From positions 46,207,213 to 46,271,212 of the forward strand of contig OY759215.1 in the NCBI GenBank assembly GCA_963662175.1: DNA of 64,000 nt. Direction: 5' to 3'. This DNA is from Aradus depressus (lineage: Eukaryota > Arthropoda > Insecta > Hemiptera > Aradidae). Below, piece after piece: positions 11,735 to 23,964 of this stretch. The position numbers and the translations under genes were made by a program. Within the stretch, counting starts at the first letter, position 1. Each line of letters begins with the position of its first letter. Under the pieces are notes generated by a model. The model was not told the DNA's origin, did no database searches, and saw nothing but the letters and a program-made list of their open reading frames with translations.

Positions 11735-12140
11735 GTTTTTATTTCCCCAACCATGTCAAGTATAGTGGAAGTTATGTAATCGGTCGGAAATTCAAAGTGG
11801 AGTTGATATTATCACGAATTTTTTTAAGAGTAACCACATCCACATAACAACACCCATTGTTTTTCAGCCAAATCGATGAAAGAAAAAGGGGAGGATTAGG
11901 GGAGGGTAGATTTAAAACAGGTCACAACTAAAGTAGTAAATGTGGTCTATATACGAGTATGTGTATCCAGAACCCCAAAAGGACAGCAGCTATTGATTTT
12001 TCGTGAAATCGACCGAAGGATAGTGGGGGATCCGGAGAGGAGAACTCGACTAGAAAACCCTAGTAATAACGATGTAATGAGTGTATCTACATAAAATTTG
12101 ATATGACTCAGAACCATCTATTATGTCAACTAATGATTTT
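11735..12140. repeat. Module C dispersed repeat
   Basis: CATGTCAAGTATAGTGGAAG, TTATGTAATCGGTCGG, then two internal units (GTGTATCCAGAACCCC; CGACCGAAGGATAG). Abuts the foldback at 12141. Confidence 0.68.
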
Positions 12141-12392
12141 CATGAATTTGAATTAAATAAAACTCGTTTATTTGAGGTATTGTCTAATTTCACATAATAT
12201 ATATACATGGGAGTACTTTCGGTATTTCTACCATCCTCAGCCTAAAGTACAAGGGATAAGACTCCTCTCAGTCTTATCTCTTACACTTTTGGCTGAGGAT
12301 GGTAAAAATACCGAAAGTACTCCATGTATATATATTATGTGAAATTAGACAATACCACAAATAAACGCGTTTTATTTCATTCAATTTCATTT
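12141..12392. mobile_element. Foldback element carrying two hammerhead-like cores
   Basis: Arms of about 105 bp (12141-12246 and 12285-12392) are near-perfect complements around a short centre. Both arms hold GGAGTACTTTCGGTATT or its complement. Hammerhead-like cores lie at 12208-12245 (minus) and 12289-12324 (plus): CTGAGGA, T, GGTA/TACC hairpin, GAAAG. Stem I is only 1-2 bp. Confidence 0.7.
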
Positions 12393-12420
12393 GAATTATT
12401 TCACAATATCTCTGCAATAA

Positions 12421-12696
12421 ATTTCTTGGTGATAGGCAGATGTAGTGGACTAACTTATTAAATAAGTAATAATATGTATCAGTCCAACATTTTTTTATTT
12501 AAACCACGACTAGTTTCATCAGTAAACTGACATCTTTAGGTGGAATCTTTCTAGAGAAGAGGTCAAGGGACACATACGAGTATCAGTGTCCAGCTGGTCC
12601 CTAGCAAGATTCCACCTGAAGATGTCAGTTTACTGACGAAACTAGTCGTGGATTAAATGAAAAAAATGTTAGACTGATACATCTTATTACTTATTT
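12421..12696. mobile_element. Foldback element with hammerhead-like cores, TSD-flanked
   Basis: Inverted arms of about 100 bp (12460-12560 against 12600-12696). Flanks share the 12-mer TCTCTGCAATAA (12409-12420 and 12697-12708), a likely target-site duplication. Each arm carries a hammerhead-like core in opposite orientation. The right-arm copy is intact; the left-arm copy has CTAAAGA in place of CTGAAGA. No coding capacity. Confidence 0.7.
12611..12652 (+). ncRNA. Hammerhead-ribozyme-like motif (best copy)
   Basis: Stem I TCCAC (12611-12615) pairs with GTGGA (12648-12652). The core is CTGAAGA (12616-12622), one extra T (12623), stem II GTCAG/CTGAC (12624-12628/12633-12637) with loop TTTA, then GAA (12638-12640). 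Helix III is AC/GT with loop TA. The predicted cleavage site is GTC, after C12647. The order is that of a type I hammerhead; the extra T and the 2-bp helix III depart from the consensus. Confidence 0.6.
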
Positions 12697-13247
12697 TCTC
12701 TGCAATAATGTCAGTTTTATTGATTTTCATCTCAAACGGTTGATTGGTCTTACAGGGAGAGCGACAACAATTGAGTAAATCATTTTTTTTTTGAGTAATT
12801 CTCTTGGGATTTTATGTCGTATATTTTTCAGTCATGATCTACCTTATTACTGCGTACTTCTCAATCTTCATAGATTTGATGAATAAAGGAAGCTTCGTTT
12901 GATCTGGTTTCGATACATTATTCGAGCAGTTTGGAAAACTGAATGTAACGACTTGCATAACTCAATTTTAAGTTCCAAAGCCCTTTCTATAGGTGAATCT
13001 AATGTATCCACAGATTTAGTGAAAGATGGCAGTGAATTGAATCTCCAAAGGAATCCCGAACCATTTCTCCATTGGTTACCCAAGTTTTCAATCCCGGAGT
13101 TCAGAATTTTAGATTTTAATCTATTACAAATAATTTCAATTGTGATTGGTTGAATTTGTTTTTATACTATCTACATATTTTGTTGTCAATATTTGTTAAT
13201 TTGATCATGTATATGTGTGCAACTATATATTTATTGAACAATCATTT

Positions 13248-13430
13248 ATTGTTGGTTGACGGAAGACTTAGCAGAGCCACCTACCTGCTCAGGAAGTTGT
13301 TTGTTGCATTTTCTCTAGAAAGCTGGATCTTAATGTATGCTGCAGAAAAGACCAGTGGATTAAGAGCCGTCGCAAAGTTTCAAGGAAGAGTTCTTGGAGT
13401 CATAACAACTTATCTAGGAACGCCAACCTG
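13248..13430 (+). pseudogene. Possible LINE fragment (post-RT region)
   Basis: VDGRLSRATYLLRKLFVAFS resembles the L-x-x-A-x-Y-L-L-R-K-L block after the RT in Jockey/CR1-type elements. The following 30 codons are not recognisable. Weak. Confidence 0.4.
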
Positions 13431-13769
13431 ATAGTGAGCTACAAGAAGAAGGAACATGGACGGGAGACTCGAGGGGCACACTACTATACGACCAGGAGAC
13501 TGAACAGTATCTACAGACAAAGGAACAGACTGGGACTCGCTCTGTAATGTCCTCATGGTTTTATGAGGCTTCTCTGAATACCAATGAATGACATCCTTGC
13601 CATTAAAGAAAGCTGTGAAATGTACTGTAATAAATTCTACACAGTCGAGGACATTGTGTCATTCTCATGTTACTTCCCTTGCTATAAATTCGATGTTGAC
13701 TTTTCACCATATTTTCTGACCTCCTGTTTCCTCCTGTTGCAAGAATGAAAAAAAAAAGTCTGTCTCTTT

Positions 13770-13905
13770 ATCTGTCTGTCTTTTAACAGGATAACTCCTG
13801 GTAGATTGAATGTATCAACATGAAATTGTATCTGTGTATCCAGAACACCTACGGCGACACCTATTGATTTTCTGCCGAATTAACTCCAGGAAGGGGTCTA
13901 TGGAA
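13770..13905. repeat. Module C dispersed repeat, short
   Basis: One unit (AACAGGATAACTCC, GAATGTATCAACATGAAA, TGTATCCAGAACACCTA). Confidence 0.58.
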
Positions 13906-14044
13906 TGATTTTTTCGTTACGAACCTTACTATGTGGATTCTTAAGTCCCTGTATTTTTTTTTTTTTTTTTTCTGGCGGCCGACGTCCGGCCATTTATCAT
14001 TCAAAATAAAATAAAAAAATAAACTGCGACGATAAGCGGTCACT

Positions 14045-14475
14045 CCCAGCCCACCTTAATTTCCTTGGCGCGCTGAGAGAGCTCGGGATAAATGTGGGGC
14101 GTTCGCTAACTGTAATACGTTGGGGCGCCGAGGACGACTTTGGGTAGTCTCTTTCCGTTACCAGCTGCCGTAGGTCAAGTTCCGCGTATCAACTCCACCC
14201 TAGGCCCGTCGTACAGCGGACATTCGAGGACCACATGTTCTGCAGTCTCGACTCCACCTCACGAACAGTTCGGGTTGTTTTTCCTCTTAAATAAGAATAG
14301 CTTGGAGTTGAAATCTCTGTGACCTGATAGTATCTGGGACATCCAGTGGTCAGGCAGTATCTACGTAGAGTCCAGACATACCCGGATTTCCGGAAAATAA
14401 GCATGAGTTGGTCAGCCATCCGATGATCGTCATCACCGCTGTTGCCATTTCTCCAAAATCCATTCCTGGACAATG
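14045..14475 (-). pseudogene. LINE ORF2 C-terminal remnant
   Basis: The minus strand encodes GGVETAEHVVLECPLYDGPR, then VELIRGT, matching the H-x4-C zinc-knuckle tail of LINE ORF2 proteins. The segment is GC-richer than its surroundings. Internal stops are present. Confidence 0.6.
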
Positions 14476-14829
14476 TCCCTGCAACGCTACAGACTGGACT
14501 GTTAGCGCTGTGTAAGTCAACTATTGATTTTTAGCCAAAACGGTCGATTGTTGGAGGGAGAGCAAAAACTTTGTTAAATAATTCTTGCAGGGGAAGTACA
14601 TTGTCCTTGATCACCGAAGACTTTTTTCTTGCTTTTTCCTGACCAGTGTATAATTGTAACTGTAAGCTTTTCATTATGGGCCAAAATACCTATATGTGCA
14701 AAGCCATTGTAAGACCCACTATAAAAATGTATTTTTTTCCAGTGTGATGTTCTATAAGGACCCGACTTTTGTCAATGTCTTCCGGCGATGATCAAGAAGA
14801 ATTGTTCTTTCTTCTCTGTAGTAATACGG

Positions 14830-15900
14830 TCCTCTAATCAACTATTTTGTCTGTTTTGTCTGTTGACAATCTGCTTGTTCGTGCCATGAGTTTTCTTTTC
14901 GCGATGTCTACTCCTCCAGGACGGTTTTGCAGTGCACCTTCGTGAGCCCAGTTGAAGGTCTTGGTCCAACGAGATTCTCTAATCAACTCTTTTGTCTGTT
15001 GACAATCTGGTTGTTCAACTATCAACTAAGATAGAAGATAATTCACAGGTTGCAAAATAAAAACAAAAATAATTTATATTTTCCCTGTGAACCCTGTAAG
15101 ATAATTTATACCTTTGGATTAGATTTAACATTTTCAAAAAGATACAAGATGGCATCTCTTTAGTATTTAATCACTTCTTTGTTGACATTTTTTTTAAATA
15201 CGTGCACTTTATTCAAAATGTTTGATGTTTTATGGCCCTTTTCGAAAACTACTGTAGAAAACAAAATTTAGTAGAAGACCAGCTATAATTTCTATAGGAA
15301 ATATGGTAATTTTATGATTTAATTATATTTACTTATATTATTTTTTTATTTATTATTAATTTTATTTTACATAAATTTCATATTATCTCAGTACAATATA
15401 TTATTTTTGAAAAAACATTTTTCTATTTTGCGTGTGCTTCCCCAAGGGAATTATTCCTTTCTTTCCCAAGGAAATTAGTTGGTCAAAGATCCGCTCCTGA
15501 GAGAATGTTGTTTCCGAGGCTTCAAGAAGTATAATCAATAATGAGAAAATACACTGCAGTGTACTCAACATAAACCAATGACTAAAACGTCAAATGGAAT
15601 AAATAAAAGGTGCTGTCTAGTGTGAAATTCTAACTTAGGATAACTAACTTGGACAAAGCTTGACTCAAACAGCTGGAAGGAAGCTGGAGACAGAACAAAA
15701 AAGGAGACGTCACAGATTTAATTATGCATTCTATTGTAATTTTAATGAGGATAAATGGATCAACTTTGAATTGCACAACTGGGAACATAAGAGAATATTC
15801 TAAGAAAAACCGGTCAAGCAGCACTGCATCCTTACAGCCTTCATAGAGCTTTCTCTAGAAAACAATTTAAAATTTTTAATTAATTAAAAATTCTTACTAA
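14830..15900. other. Mostly unrecognised AT-rich sequence
   Basis: Only structure seen: an imperfect direct repeat (TTTTGTCTGTTGACAATCTG at about 14854 and 14988). The rest shows no gene. Confidence 0.45.
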
Positions 15901-15918
15901 AAGTTTACTCTATAGTTA

Positions 15919-16096
15919 GTATTGTGACTCATGCCCGGGATTTTACCTAAGAGGTCATATCGCCTACTACCAGAGCAAGTCTTTTATCGCTCTGGTGGGC
16001 TCTTGTCTGACTCCTAAATTTTTATTCACCTAGAGTAGGAGGAGTCTGTAACGAGTCCCGACATCGCATAACTTCCCATCCGAAATACGGCGTGCT
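15919..16096 (-). mobile_element. SINE family A, head-truncated
   Basis: Reverse copy from TGTGACTCATGCCCGGG to ACGGCGTGCT; no tRNA head. Confidence 0.8.
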
Positions 16097-16359
16097 ATTA
16101 CTAGTAACGAAAACAAACGGTGTAGAAATTTCCAGGGGAAATGCTCGAGAAAACTCGAAGAGACAGTAGAAGTGGTTAATGTTTATGGGGGCAGATTTCA
16201 GTTTTTTTTTTTTTATTATTTAAAATATTGCCTCTAGAAAATGTGTTTGTTAGTTTCAAAACCAATTTTTACTTTCTTAAACAACGTAATCGTGCGGAAA
16301 TACGAAATCGAGGTTTCAATGGATTTTTACGTTTCGAAGTCTCCTGAATAAGTTTTGAC

Positions 16360-16560
16360 CATTTTAGCGATGATGTCTGTGTGTGCGTGCAAGTGACTGA
16401 AAAGTTGTGAGCTCTCTACCGCAAAAACGATTGTAGCTATGAGTTTGAAATTTGGAATGGAGGGATTCATGTTCTAACCAAAGTCTGATTGGATTTTGAC
16501 CTAAATCTAATGAAAATTGAGGCCACTTTATCGCTGAAATTTGACAAATTATATCCTGAT
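16360..16560. repeat. Dispersed non-coding repeat D
   Basis: GATTGTAGCTATGAGTTTGA, then TGTTCTAACCAAAGTCTGAT, then GACCTAAATCTAATGAAAAT. Opposite sense to the 47.5-kb copy. Confidence 0.55.
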
Positions 16561-17069
16561 TGAGTTTTGCCTTGAAATATGAAATTTATATCGGCATTTA
16601 TTTTTTTATTGAGCATTTTCCTATTTGAGTCAACTGTTGAATATTAGCGCAAAATGTCTGATTTTGGAGGGGGAGAGTAAAGTTACTTGATTAATTCTGG
16701 AAATGTACATTGCCGATTATTCTCCAGTACTCCTAGATGACATTTCCCTTTGAATAAAATCAGTGTTTCTTCTGGCAATTTAAAATTTTCATTATAAAAT
16801 CGAATACAGTATCTGGACTTTTAAAGCCTTCCTAGTATGTCGGTGAATGTGAATATGTAAGTTGGCCGGTAGACGAGGTAGGCGGCAGCTAAATGAGACG
16901 AAATAGGATGCGATATGAGACACCAGCCGAAGCAATTTGGTTATACCAGCCCACGCTCTTCTATGAAAACAGAATAATATGATACAGCCTCCGCAACCTG
17001 ATCTTTATCCTCTCTACATGCAGGAGAAATTTTAATATGACCTTGTGTTACATACTTTTCCAATCAGCT

Positions 17070-17635
17070 TTTTTACTTTTCCAGCTGTACAAGGTATAGG
17101 GGAAGTTATGTAATCGGTTAAAGTTTCAAGTTTTTTTTAGAGTTTTCAAATATGAAAAAAAGTCTATGTGAGTGTCGGCAAAAAATATCAGAAAAAATAG
17201 TCGGTGAATAATGTACTTCCCCCGACGAATCATTATTTAGTTTTCGCTCTCCCTTCAAAACGAGTGGGCAGGTTTGCGTTAATATTTAATAGTTGACTTA
17301 CATAGGGGCTCCAAAATCCTCATATTAAATTTTTGTCAATAAATTCATTACATCAACAGTTATTTGTGTTTTTGAATTAATTCCACTCTCTCGAACCCTT
17401 TGGCTGATATCGCTGAAATTTTAGGTTTTGATTTCGAATATGAAATTTCGTGTTGATACGTTCATTATATCGGAAGTTATTAAAGTTTTTGTATTAAACC
17501 CCTCTAATCCCTCCATTCTCCATAAGTCGATTTGCCTGAAAAATAATAGGTGTTTTTTTTAGTGGGTTCTGGATTCACGTATAAAATTTCATGTCGATAA
17601 CTTCATTCTATCGGAAGTTATCGTAATTTCATGAG
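17070..17635. repeat. Module C dispersed repeat
   Basis: Begins CAGCTGTACAAGGTATAGGG then GAAGTTATGTAATCGG, with two or more internal units, and abuts the SINE at 17637. Confidence 0.7.
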
Positions 17636-17636
17636 A

Positions 17637-17976
17637 GGGCGCCGGTAGCTCAGTGGTTCTCATGCTTGACTTGTGAGCTTAGGAACGTGGGTTCGTAACC
17701 CGACCGAGGCCCTTAGTTTATTTTATCTGGGAGATAAAATAAAATTAAGCACGCCGTCCTTCGGATGGGAAGTTAGGCGATGGTCCCGAGCCTGTACGAT
17801 ATCATGTGCTCGTTAATGACCCCTACCCTAATAAAAATTTAGGGTAGGCAAAATTTAGGACTCCCACAGTAGAGTCTTGCTCATGTCCACCAGAGTGACG
17901 AAAGAGCGCTCTGGTAGTAGGCGATATGACCTCGTAGTTAAAGCCCGGGCATGAGTCATAAAACCTAACCTATAAT
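17637..17976 (+). mobile_element. SINE family A, full length
   Basis: tRNA-like head with GGTAGCTCAGTGG and GGGTTCGTAACCC, complete body, GGCATGAGTCATAAAACC end, CCTAACCTA tail. Confidence 0.9.
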
Positions 17977-17999
17977 TGGAAATTTAATAAGGATCCATT

Positions 18000-19430
18000 T
18001 TTGTAGAAACAAGATTTTCGATAGGTCTAACCGTTTCAGCGTAAATCAAACCAACATCTAAAAAAATTGGTTTCGAGGGACGATGAAAAACGAAAATTTT
18101 TAGACGGTTTTGATGTCTCGTAAGCGGCCTTCGAAAAATTGTACTTTATATTAATTTTGCATTTCAATTTTCACTACAATTTTTTTTCGCAATAATTTTT
18201 GATTAGGTTATAAATATGCATCTTAAAGTGGTAAAGTAGTCTCAATTTTTCTCTGATTTCGGCTAAAATCTAATCAAGGGGTAATTTAGCACAAGTGACA
18301 TGTTTATCTCAAATTTAATGTGAGGATTTAAATAAGCCAGTCAGACATACACACTGACAGACAGACACACATTCAGAAATCATCATTAAAATTGTCAAAA
18401 TGTGTTCAGAGGTACCTTGAAAGGTGAAATTCCGTTGAAAGTTCGATCTCAATTTTTTGTACAATTTCAATATATACCTTATAAAGAAAGTAAATAAAAA
18501 GTTATAATCTGGGAAAAGTTTTAGCAAAAAATAGTTGATAGGGCTTTCAAGCCACAATGCCTAATATGGAATGTAATAATTTACACAATATTGGTAGATG
18601 GTCAAAGTTACGAAATTCCCTGTAAGTACTTACTTTCCCCTATACCCGAGTAACGCCAGGTAGTTAACTATGAATGTTAGAAGAGCACTATTTCTTCTAA
18701 AAGTTCATTTTTCACTCCAAATTTAATTTGTACCACCCGTGATATTTTAAAGTCAAATGTCATTGCACCTAAGAATTTAATAATGTCTTAAAAAAATAAA
18801 TGAGTCCTGCATCAAAGTAGAGTTAATAACTTTTTTTTTTCGTTGTCCTAAAATTTATCTTCTTGCATAATTTACAATTCTCCTCAATTATTCAGTCCTC
18901 ATTCAAAGAATTTATTCAGCTATTTGTATTAAGAAAGAGTAGAACTCATTGTAAGGTCCCTTAAAAATGAAATTTCGTTGCCCAGACCAACCCAGATTTG
19001 ATTACACAACTTTCTTTTTTGGAATTACATTTTATTTTGGGACCAAAATTCCTTTAATATTAATACTTAAAAAGTTAATAAGAAAAAATTAATAAGTAAA
19101 ATATCAGTATAATCAAAAGTAAAAACAAAAATTAAATTAGAAACTACTACAATAAAATGAAAACAAATATATTTATATAAAATAAATAAACAGATTAATT
19201 AGGAAAAAATAATGTATCTATATAAGTGAAGAGAAGAAAAGGAATTAAAATAGAAATAGACAGAACAGAATACATAAGTAGCTGACTATAAAAGAAACAG
19301 GAGGATGCCCAGCCAAGGCTTTGAATAAATTTAATTCAAGAAAAACCTATCTAAATCCGAGACTAAAAAGAAATAAGTGAGAAAAATGAACAAATAAATT
19401 AAATATGGTAATGAAAATTGCTGTTGAAGA
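18000..19430. other. AT-rich, no gene recognised
   Basis: Contains a piece of repeat D (18230-18480); otherwise A/T-rich with many short poly-A stretches. Confidence 0.45.
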
Positions 19431-19484
19431 GTGGGATTGAAAGGTTAAGAGAGAGAGGATTGTTTACCGAGGATGCGGGGAATG

Positions 19485-19690
19485 CCGGAGAGAGGAGGTA
19501 TGGAGTTCTGGAGAGAGCAGACAGGGAGTTCCAGAGAGAGCAGACAGGGAGTTCCAGACAGAGGAGATAGGAATTACCTACTGAGAGAGGAGATAGGGAT
19601 TTCCAGAGAGAGGAGACAGGGAGTTCCAGACAGAGGAGATAGGGATTTCCACAGAGAGGAGACAGGAATTTCGGAGAAAGGAGGCCTGAA
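19485..19690. repeat. ~24-bp purine-rich minisatellite
   Basis: Degenerate units of GAGTTCCAGAGAGAGCAGAC type repeat about 8 times. Open frames across it are compositional. Confidence 0.85.
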
Positions 19691-19844
19691 GAAAAGGAAC
19701 GAGTTGTTGAAGGCAGAGGAGCAATGAGAGAGGATAAAGAGATCCGAAGAGCGGTATCTGGTGTTTCCCTGGTGGTTGGAGGATTTAAATTGATGATTTT
19801 GATAAAGATAGTAGGATTCTTTGGTTTTCGGCATTTGCTAGAGG

Positions 19845-20232
19845 AAGGAACCTAGAAGATAATCTCGGCGGTAAGAGGGTTTGAGCCCATTCAACTCAGT
19901 GCACCTGGGCGAGATGTCGGCGTCAACGAATCTGACGTGAGCGTCTGTTATCAAGTGCCTTGCTCAGACCATTGTAGACCCAAGCACACCTAGTCGACAT
20001 GAGAAGAGACTAGGGAGGATACTAGGAGTTGCCGAGAACTTTGTGACAGACAGTGACGGGAGCGTTTGAATTGTGCCAGATATTGGTCGAGGATGATACC
20101 CAGGTTTTTGACTCTGCTAGAGTAGTTAATATTGGTGGTCCAGGGTTAAGAGAGGAGGGGTTTCTTGTCGCCGAGTATAATCGCTTGGGTCTTCTCAGGA
20201 TTAACTAGAAGTTTGTTTTATTTTGTCTAGAG
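19845..20232 (-). pseudogene. LINE reverse transcriptase remnant
   Basis: The minus strand reads NKLLVNPEKTQAIILGDKKP, then VKNLGIILDQYLAQF, then, after frame breaks, LKPSYRRDYLL. These are the post-catalytic RT blocks (NPxKTQ, VKxLGxxLD, RRDY) of non-LTR elements. Stops and frameshifts throughout. Confidence 0.65.
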
Positions 20233-20867
20233 ATACAAAATTATCCATAACTTAATTTAGACCGGAGAAACTGTTTTTAATTTTGTATCAATAATAAAGT
20301 GAAAATGACTAAACAAATTTATTTTGTTTTGTTGATCCATTAAATGAGTTTCCACGCAGTAAATCTGGAAACCCATCCAGAAACTTAAGCAACAGCTAAT
20401 TCGAACTTAATTTCCTTACCTACCCCTGCGAATAATGGGGAAGGATGTTGAACATTTACTCCAACCCAGTTTTAATTAATGTTCGAAATACTTTTAATTA
20501 TAAAAAAAAGTTTTTTTTTTCTTTCAAGTGGCTTCTATAAGTCAAAGTTATGGAAATAACAATTTTTAATCTTGAATCAACAGTTAAAACAACACATTTC
20601 ATGGAGTACAATGGAAGTCGATCTACATTAAGATAAAGAAGATGGAAATTGAAGTTACAAAAAAGAACTACACTAAAAAAGCAATGAGCTCCGAGACCTT
20701 AACCTCTAATTTCAGACCTTTAGAGTTGACCTAAGGAAAAAATTCGGAATTTTCGTTTAAGGGAAACTTAGGAAAAAAAGAAAGTCCAGGAGAATGACTT
20801 TATAAGTCGTTATTCGTTTTCCGCCCCTCTAATTCCAAAATGAAAAAAAAAAAAACAATGAATTTAT

Positions 20868-21441
20868 AATAATTTATGGTTTCCAGATTTACTTTGTGAA
20901 GCTCCATTCTAGGAATAGACAATTAAAATACACAATTTCTTTGTCAAACTTCACTATATATTCTCAAATACTCAACTAGTTTCGCCGTGTTAAGGCATTA
21001 TCAAGCCATTCAGAGAATACTATAATTTTCATTTGATGTTTTAATTTGTCTTTAAATTCTATGTATTTGTTTTTATTCACTTTAATATTATTATATTTTA
21101 CATTTATATAATTCATGAGTCATACCTATATAAATACCAACACTTTACTGTTAGATTCACTTTATTAGATTTTATATATATATTTTTCTTTCTTTTTTTA
21201 TTTTATATTTATTATTATCTTGTAAATATCTGTTTATTGGAATGTATAGAGTAACAAAAATAAGGGATTCCCCGTCATTACCTAAAAACCCCCTCCATAA
21301 CTAACTGTACCTTCTACCCTGTCAACCAATTCTGTCAGTTTGTAAGTGACTTGATAATGCCTTAACACGGCGAAACTAGTTGAGTATTTGAGAATATATA
21401 GTGAAGTTTGACAAAGAAATTGTGTATTTTAATTATCTATT
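20868..21441. mobile_element. Foldback element with hammerhead-like motif, TSD-flanked
   Basis: Inverted arms 20913-21006 and 21349-21441, nearly identical over about 94 bp, enclose about 340 bp of AT-rich sequence. The 12-mer CAATGAATTTAT at 20856-20867 and 21442-21453 is a likely duplication. Each arm has TTGATAATG, GCC/GGC hairpin, GAAAC, a degenerate hammerhead-like core. No ORF. Confidence 0.65.
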
Positions 21442-22034
21442 CAATGAATTTATCACGATGGGATGAGAATATTGGATGCTTAGGTCCATAGGTGTACACG
21501 CCAACCCACCCAGTATATTTTGTTCTAAAGTATTGCAATAAGCCAAAAAAAAACTGAAACCCACGTTGCTGCTATAAGTCGAAGCAGAGTTTTCTTATTT
21601 AATCTGCCAATACTTTTTCACTTCTGTGTTTATTAGAGACATAAAAATGTTAACACCAGAATATGAAAATACTATTTTTATAATATTATGTTTTTATGAG
21701 GTAGTCCGACGTAAGTTAATCCCAAAATTTATAAAGCTCTCCAACTAGTTTTTACAAGACCTCGTCTCAAACTATCCCACTCAAATTGATAATCTCTGGG
21801 ACTTTACCTTTGAGCTAACTTTACAACGAACGTTCAGGATAAGATCAAAGGTTTTGAGAGGAAAATCGTAGCTCCAGTGTGAGACGGGGGACGCCAGATG
21901 TAAAGGATTAAGACCAACTAGGATCTGAATAGAGCATGCTGAAGTAGGTGTAGAGGTCAGTTATAAGACATTATGACTGCATCCCTCAAGTAGGTATCCT
22001 TCAGGTCTATACTGTATACAATATACACTGCAGA

Positions 22035-22800
22035 TATCCCTACCCATCCATAAACCATGATCCCTATCTATGCTAATGATACAGCGATTTTAACTCCAGA
22101 CCCTCATCCCTAAAACGCGTTTTTGTGTTTAGATGAGATTTCTAGGTGGTGTGAGTTAAGTAGAACTAAGTCCAATACTGTCTATGTCCATGAAAAATGC
22201 TGTTTTCCCAACCTCCAACAATGTATAGTATCTTGGTCGGTACTCAGATGGCAGACCAACGTAGAACGCCCACAAAAGCATGAACCGACAAGCCCTCAAC
22301 AGACGATATGATCGTTTACGACTATGTAGTTGAACCAAGATATGACAGAAACTATGCGTTGAGTTCACTGACAATTTACAAAAGAGTCATACGAACAATA
22401 TGGGCTTACGGTCTCTCTCCGAACCTATAAATAGAATACAATCCTATCAAACTAAAATTCTCTGACATGCTCCCTTCGATGTTATCAACCAAGTGCTACA
22501 CAAGAACCTAATCATTCCTTATGTCCAAGGCTTAATCCAACGCCGATTCAATAAATTCCATTGTGAACTGATAGCTCACCACAATCCTCTTGTACAGCGC
22601 TTGTCCTCTCAGTCCCATCCCGACAATTCTCCACGCTGCTGCCTAACAAGACGCGGGCCTCACGACCTTTTGTGAATAATAAGACTATCTAAAAGAGTGT
22701 CAGCACTGATTTTTCCCATCCATTGTACATTTTATATTCTTCTCTACTCATTGTATATCGTGAAAATACAGATTGTAGAATGAATACATTTTAAAAAAAA
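22035..22800 (+). pseudogene. Jockey-like LINE 3' remnant (RT end and C-terminus)
   Basis: A frame near 22060 reads IPIYANDTAIL, an RT catalytic motif with YADD changed to YAND. It is followed by LDEISRWCELSRTK, a thumb region and, in another frame, DVINQVLHKNLIIPYVQGLI to RRGPHDLL, the usual Jockey-clade C-terminus. A short A-run (22792-22800) closes the element. Several frameshifts; non-functional. Confidence 0.7.
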
Positions 22801-23964
22801 GTCTCTTGAGATCAAAAGAGACGATCTATTTTCATGAAAGCTCTTCCCCTCCTCTTGTTATCCTTCTTGTTATCCTTCAATCGACCCCAGGATCTACTTC
22901 TTCTTGAATTGAACTTCGCACCCGTTACCACCTGTGGCACCAATAGGGTCCACTGTTACTTCTTCTGAATAGCTCTCAGGGTAAGTATAAAGCCAACAAC
23001 AATCACTAGAATGCATGTTGTTAATAGTGTTGTCAACTAGAGTCTCGACAATTTATATTTATGTTTTCATTTAAATTGGCTCAGTCGGCTACAACTGTAG
23101 AGTTAATGCATACATTTCGAAACACAATACATAAATAGATTGTTTCGGTATTTTAAACAGATACATTTGACTAATAGATTCGCCTGTAGCTAAAGGCGGC
23201 GCGATAGTTTTTTACTTTCTCAGCTATATGTGATCGGTAAACAATTCGATGCGAAATTTTCCGACCTCAAAATTCCAAATATAAAAAAAAAGTCTGTCTG
23301 TGTTTCTTTGAACACGATAACTCCCGATAGAATAACAGAGGAAATAAAAATAGCTTTATTAAATTTTATAAAACGTGAACCAAAAATGTATGTCTCGCAT
23401 AAAAGCGCAACTAAAAGCAATATAACTCAACTGGAGAATGTCTAGCGGAGAGAGAGAGAGAGGAAATTTAAGGGGGCTTGAGATGGGGTCGGTGCTCTTG
23501 TTTATTTCGTTTGGGTTAACATCGTCAAGCTGTTCTGTTCATAGCCCGCTGGGGAAGAAGATATCTCTCTACCTTATCGGTACTTGTTCAGGCTCTCATA
23601 TTTTGTATATAAAGAAAAACATCCTGTGTCAATGCCCCAGGATACAAATCTTCTAAAAATTAACTTTCTTCCCATTTCCAAGAAGGCACCCATAGGATTA
23701 CTCTTATTATTTCTGAGTAGGACTAACACATACAGACAATATGCCAAAAAGTATGTGTTGTAATCGTGCAAATATCTGAGATCGAGTTTTCAACGAAATT
23801 TTACATGCCGAAAACCGTACTAAAATATAGTTTTGAAAATATTTTTTTTACACGTTTGAGTAAACCGTTATCCTACAGAAAAACTTATTGTTACCAATGT
23901 CCCTATTACATTTGCAATAACCCGAGTGTCCTCAGATTTGTGTGCTTGTATGCACATTCTCCAG

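Noticed and set aside
12868..13153. Overlapping ORFs on both strands near 12.9-13.1 kb as a gene
   Set aside because: No recognisable motif, no good splice or start context, and opposite-strand frames are equally open.
19473..19727. 84-residue basic, repeat-rich protein
   Set aside because: It is the translation of a 24-bp purine-rich minisatellite; both strands are open for compositional reasons.
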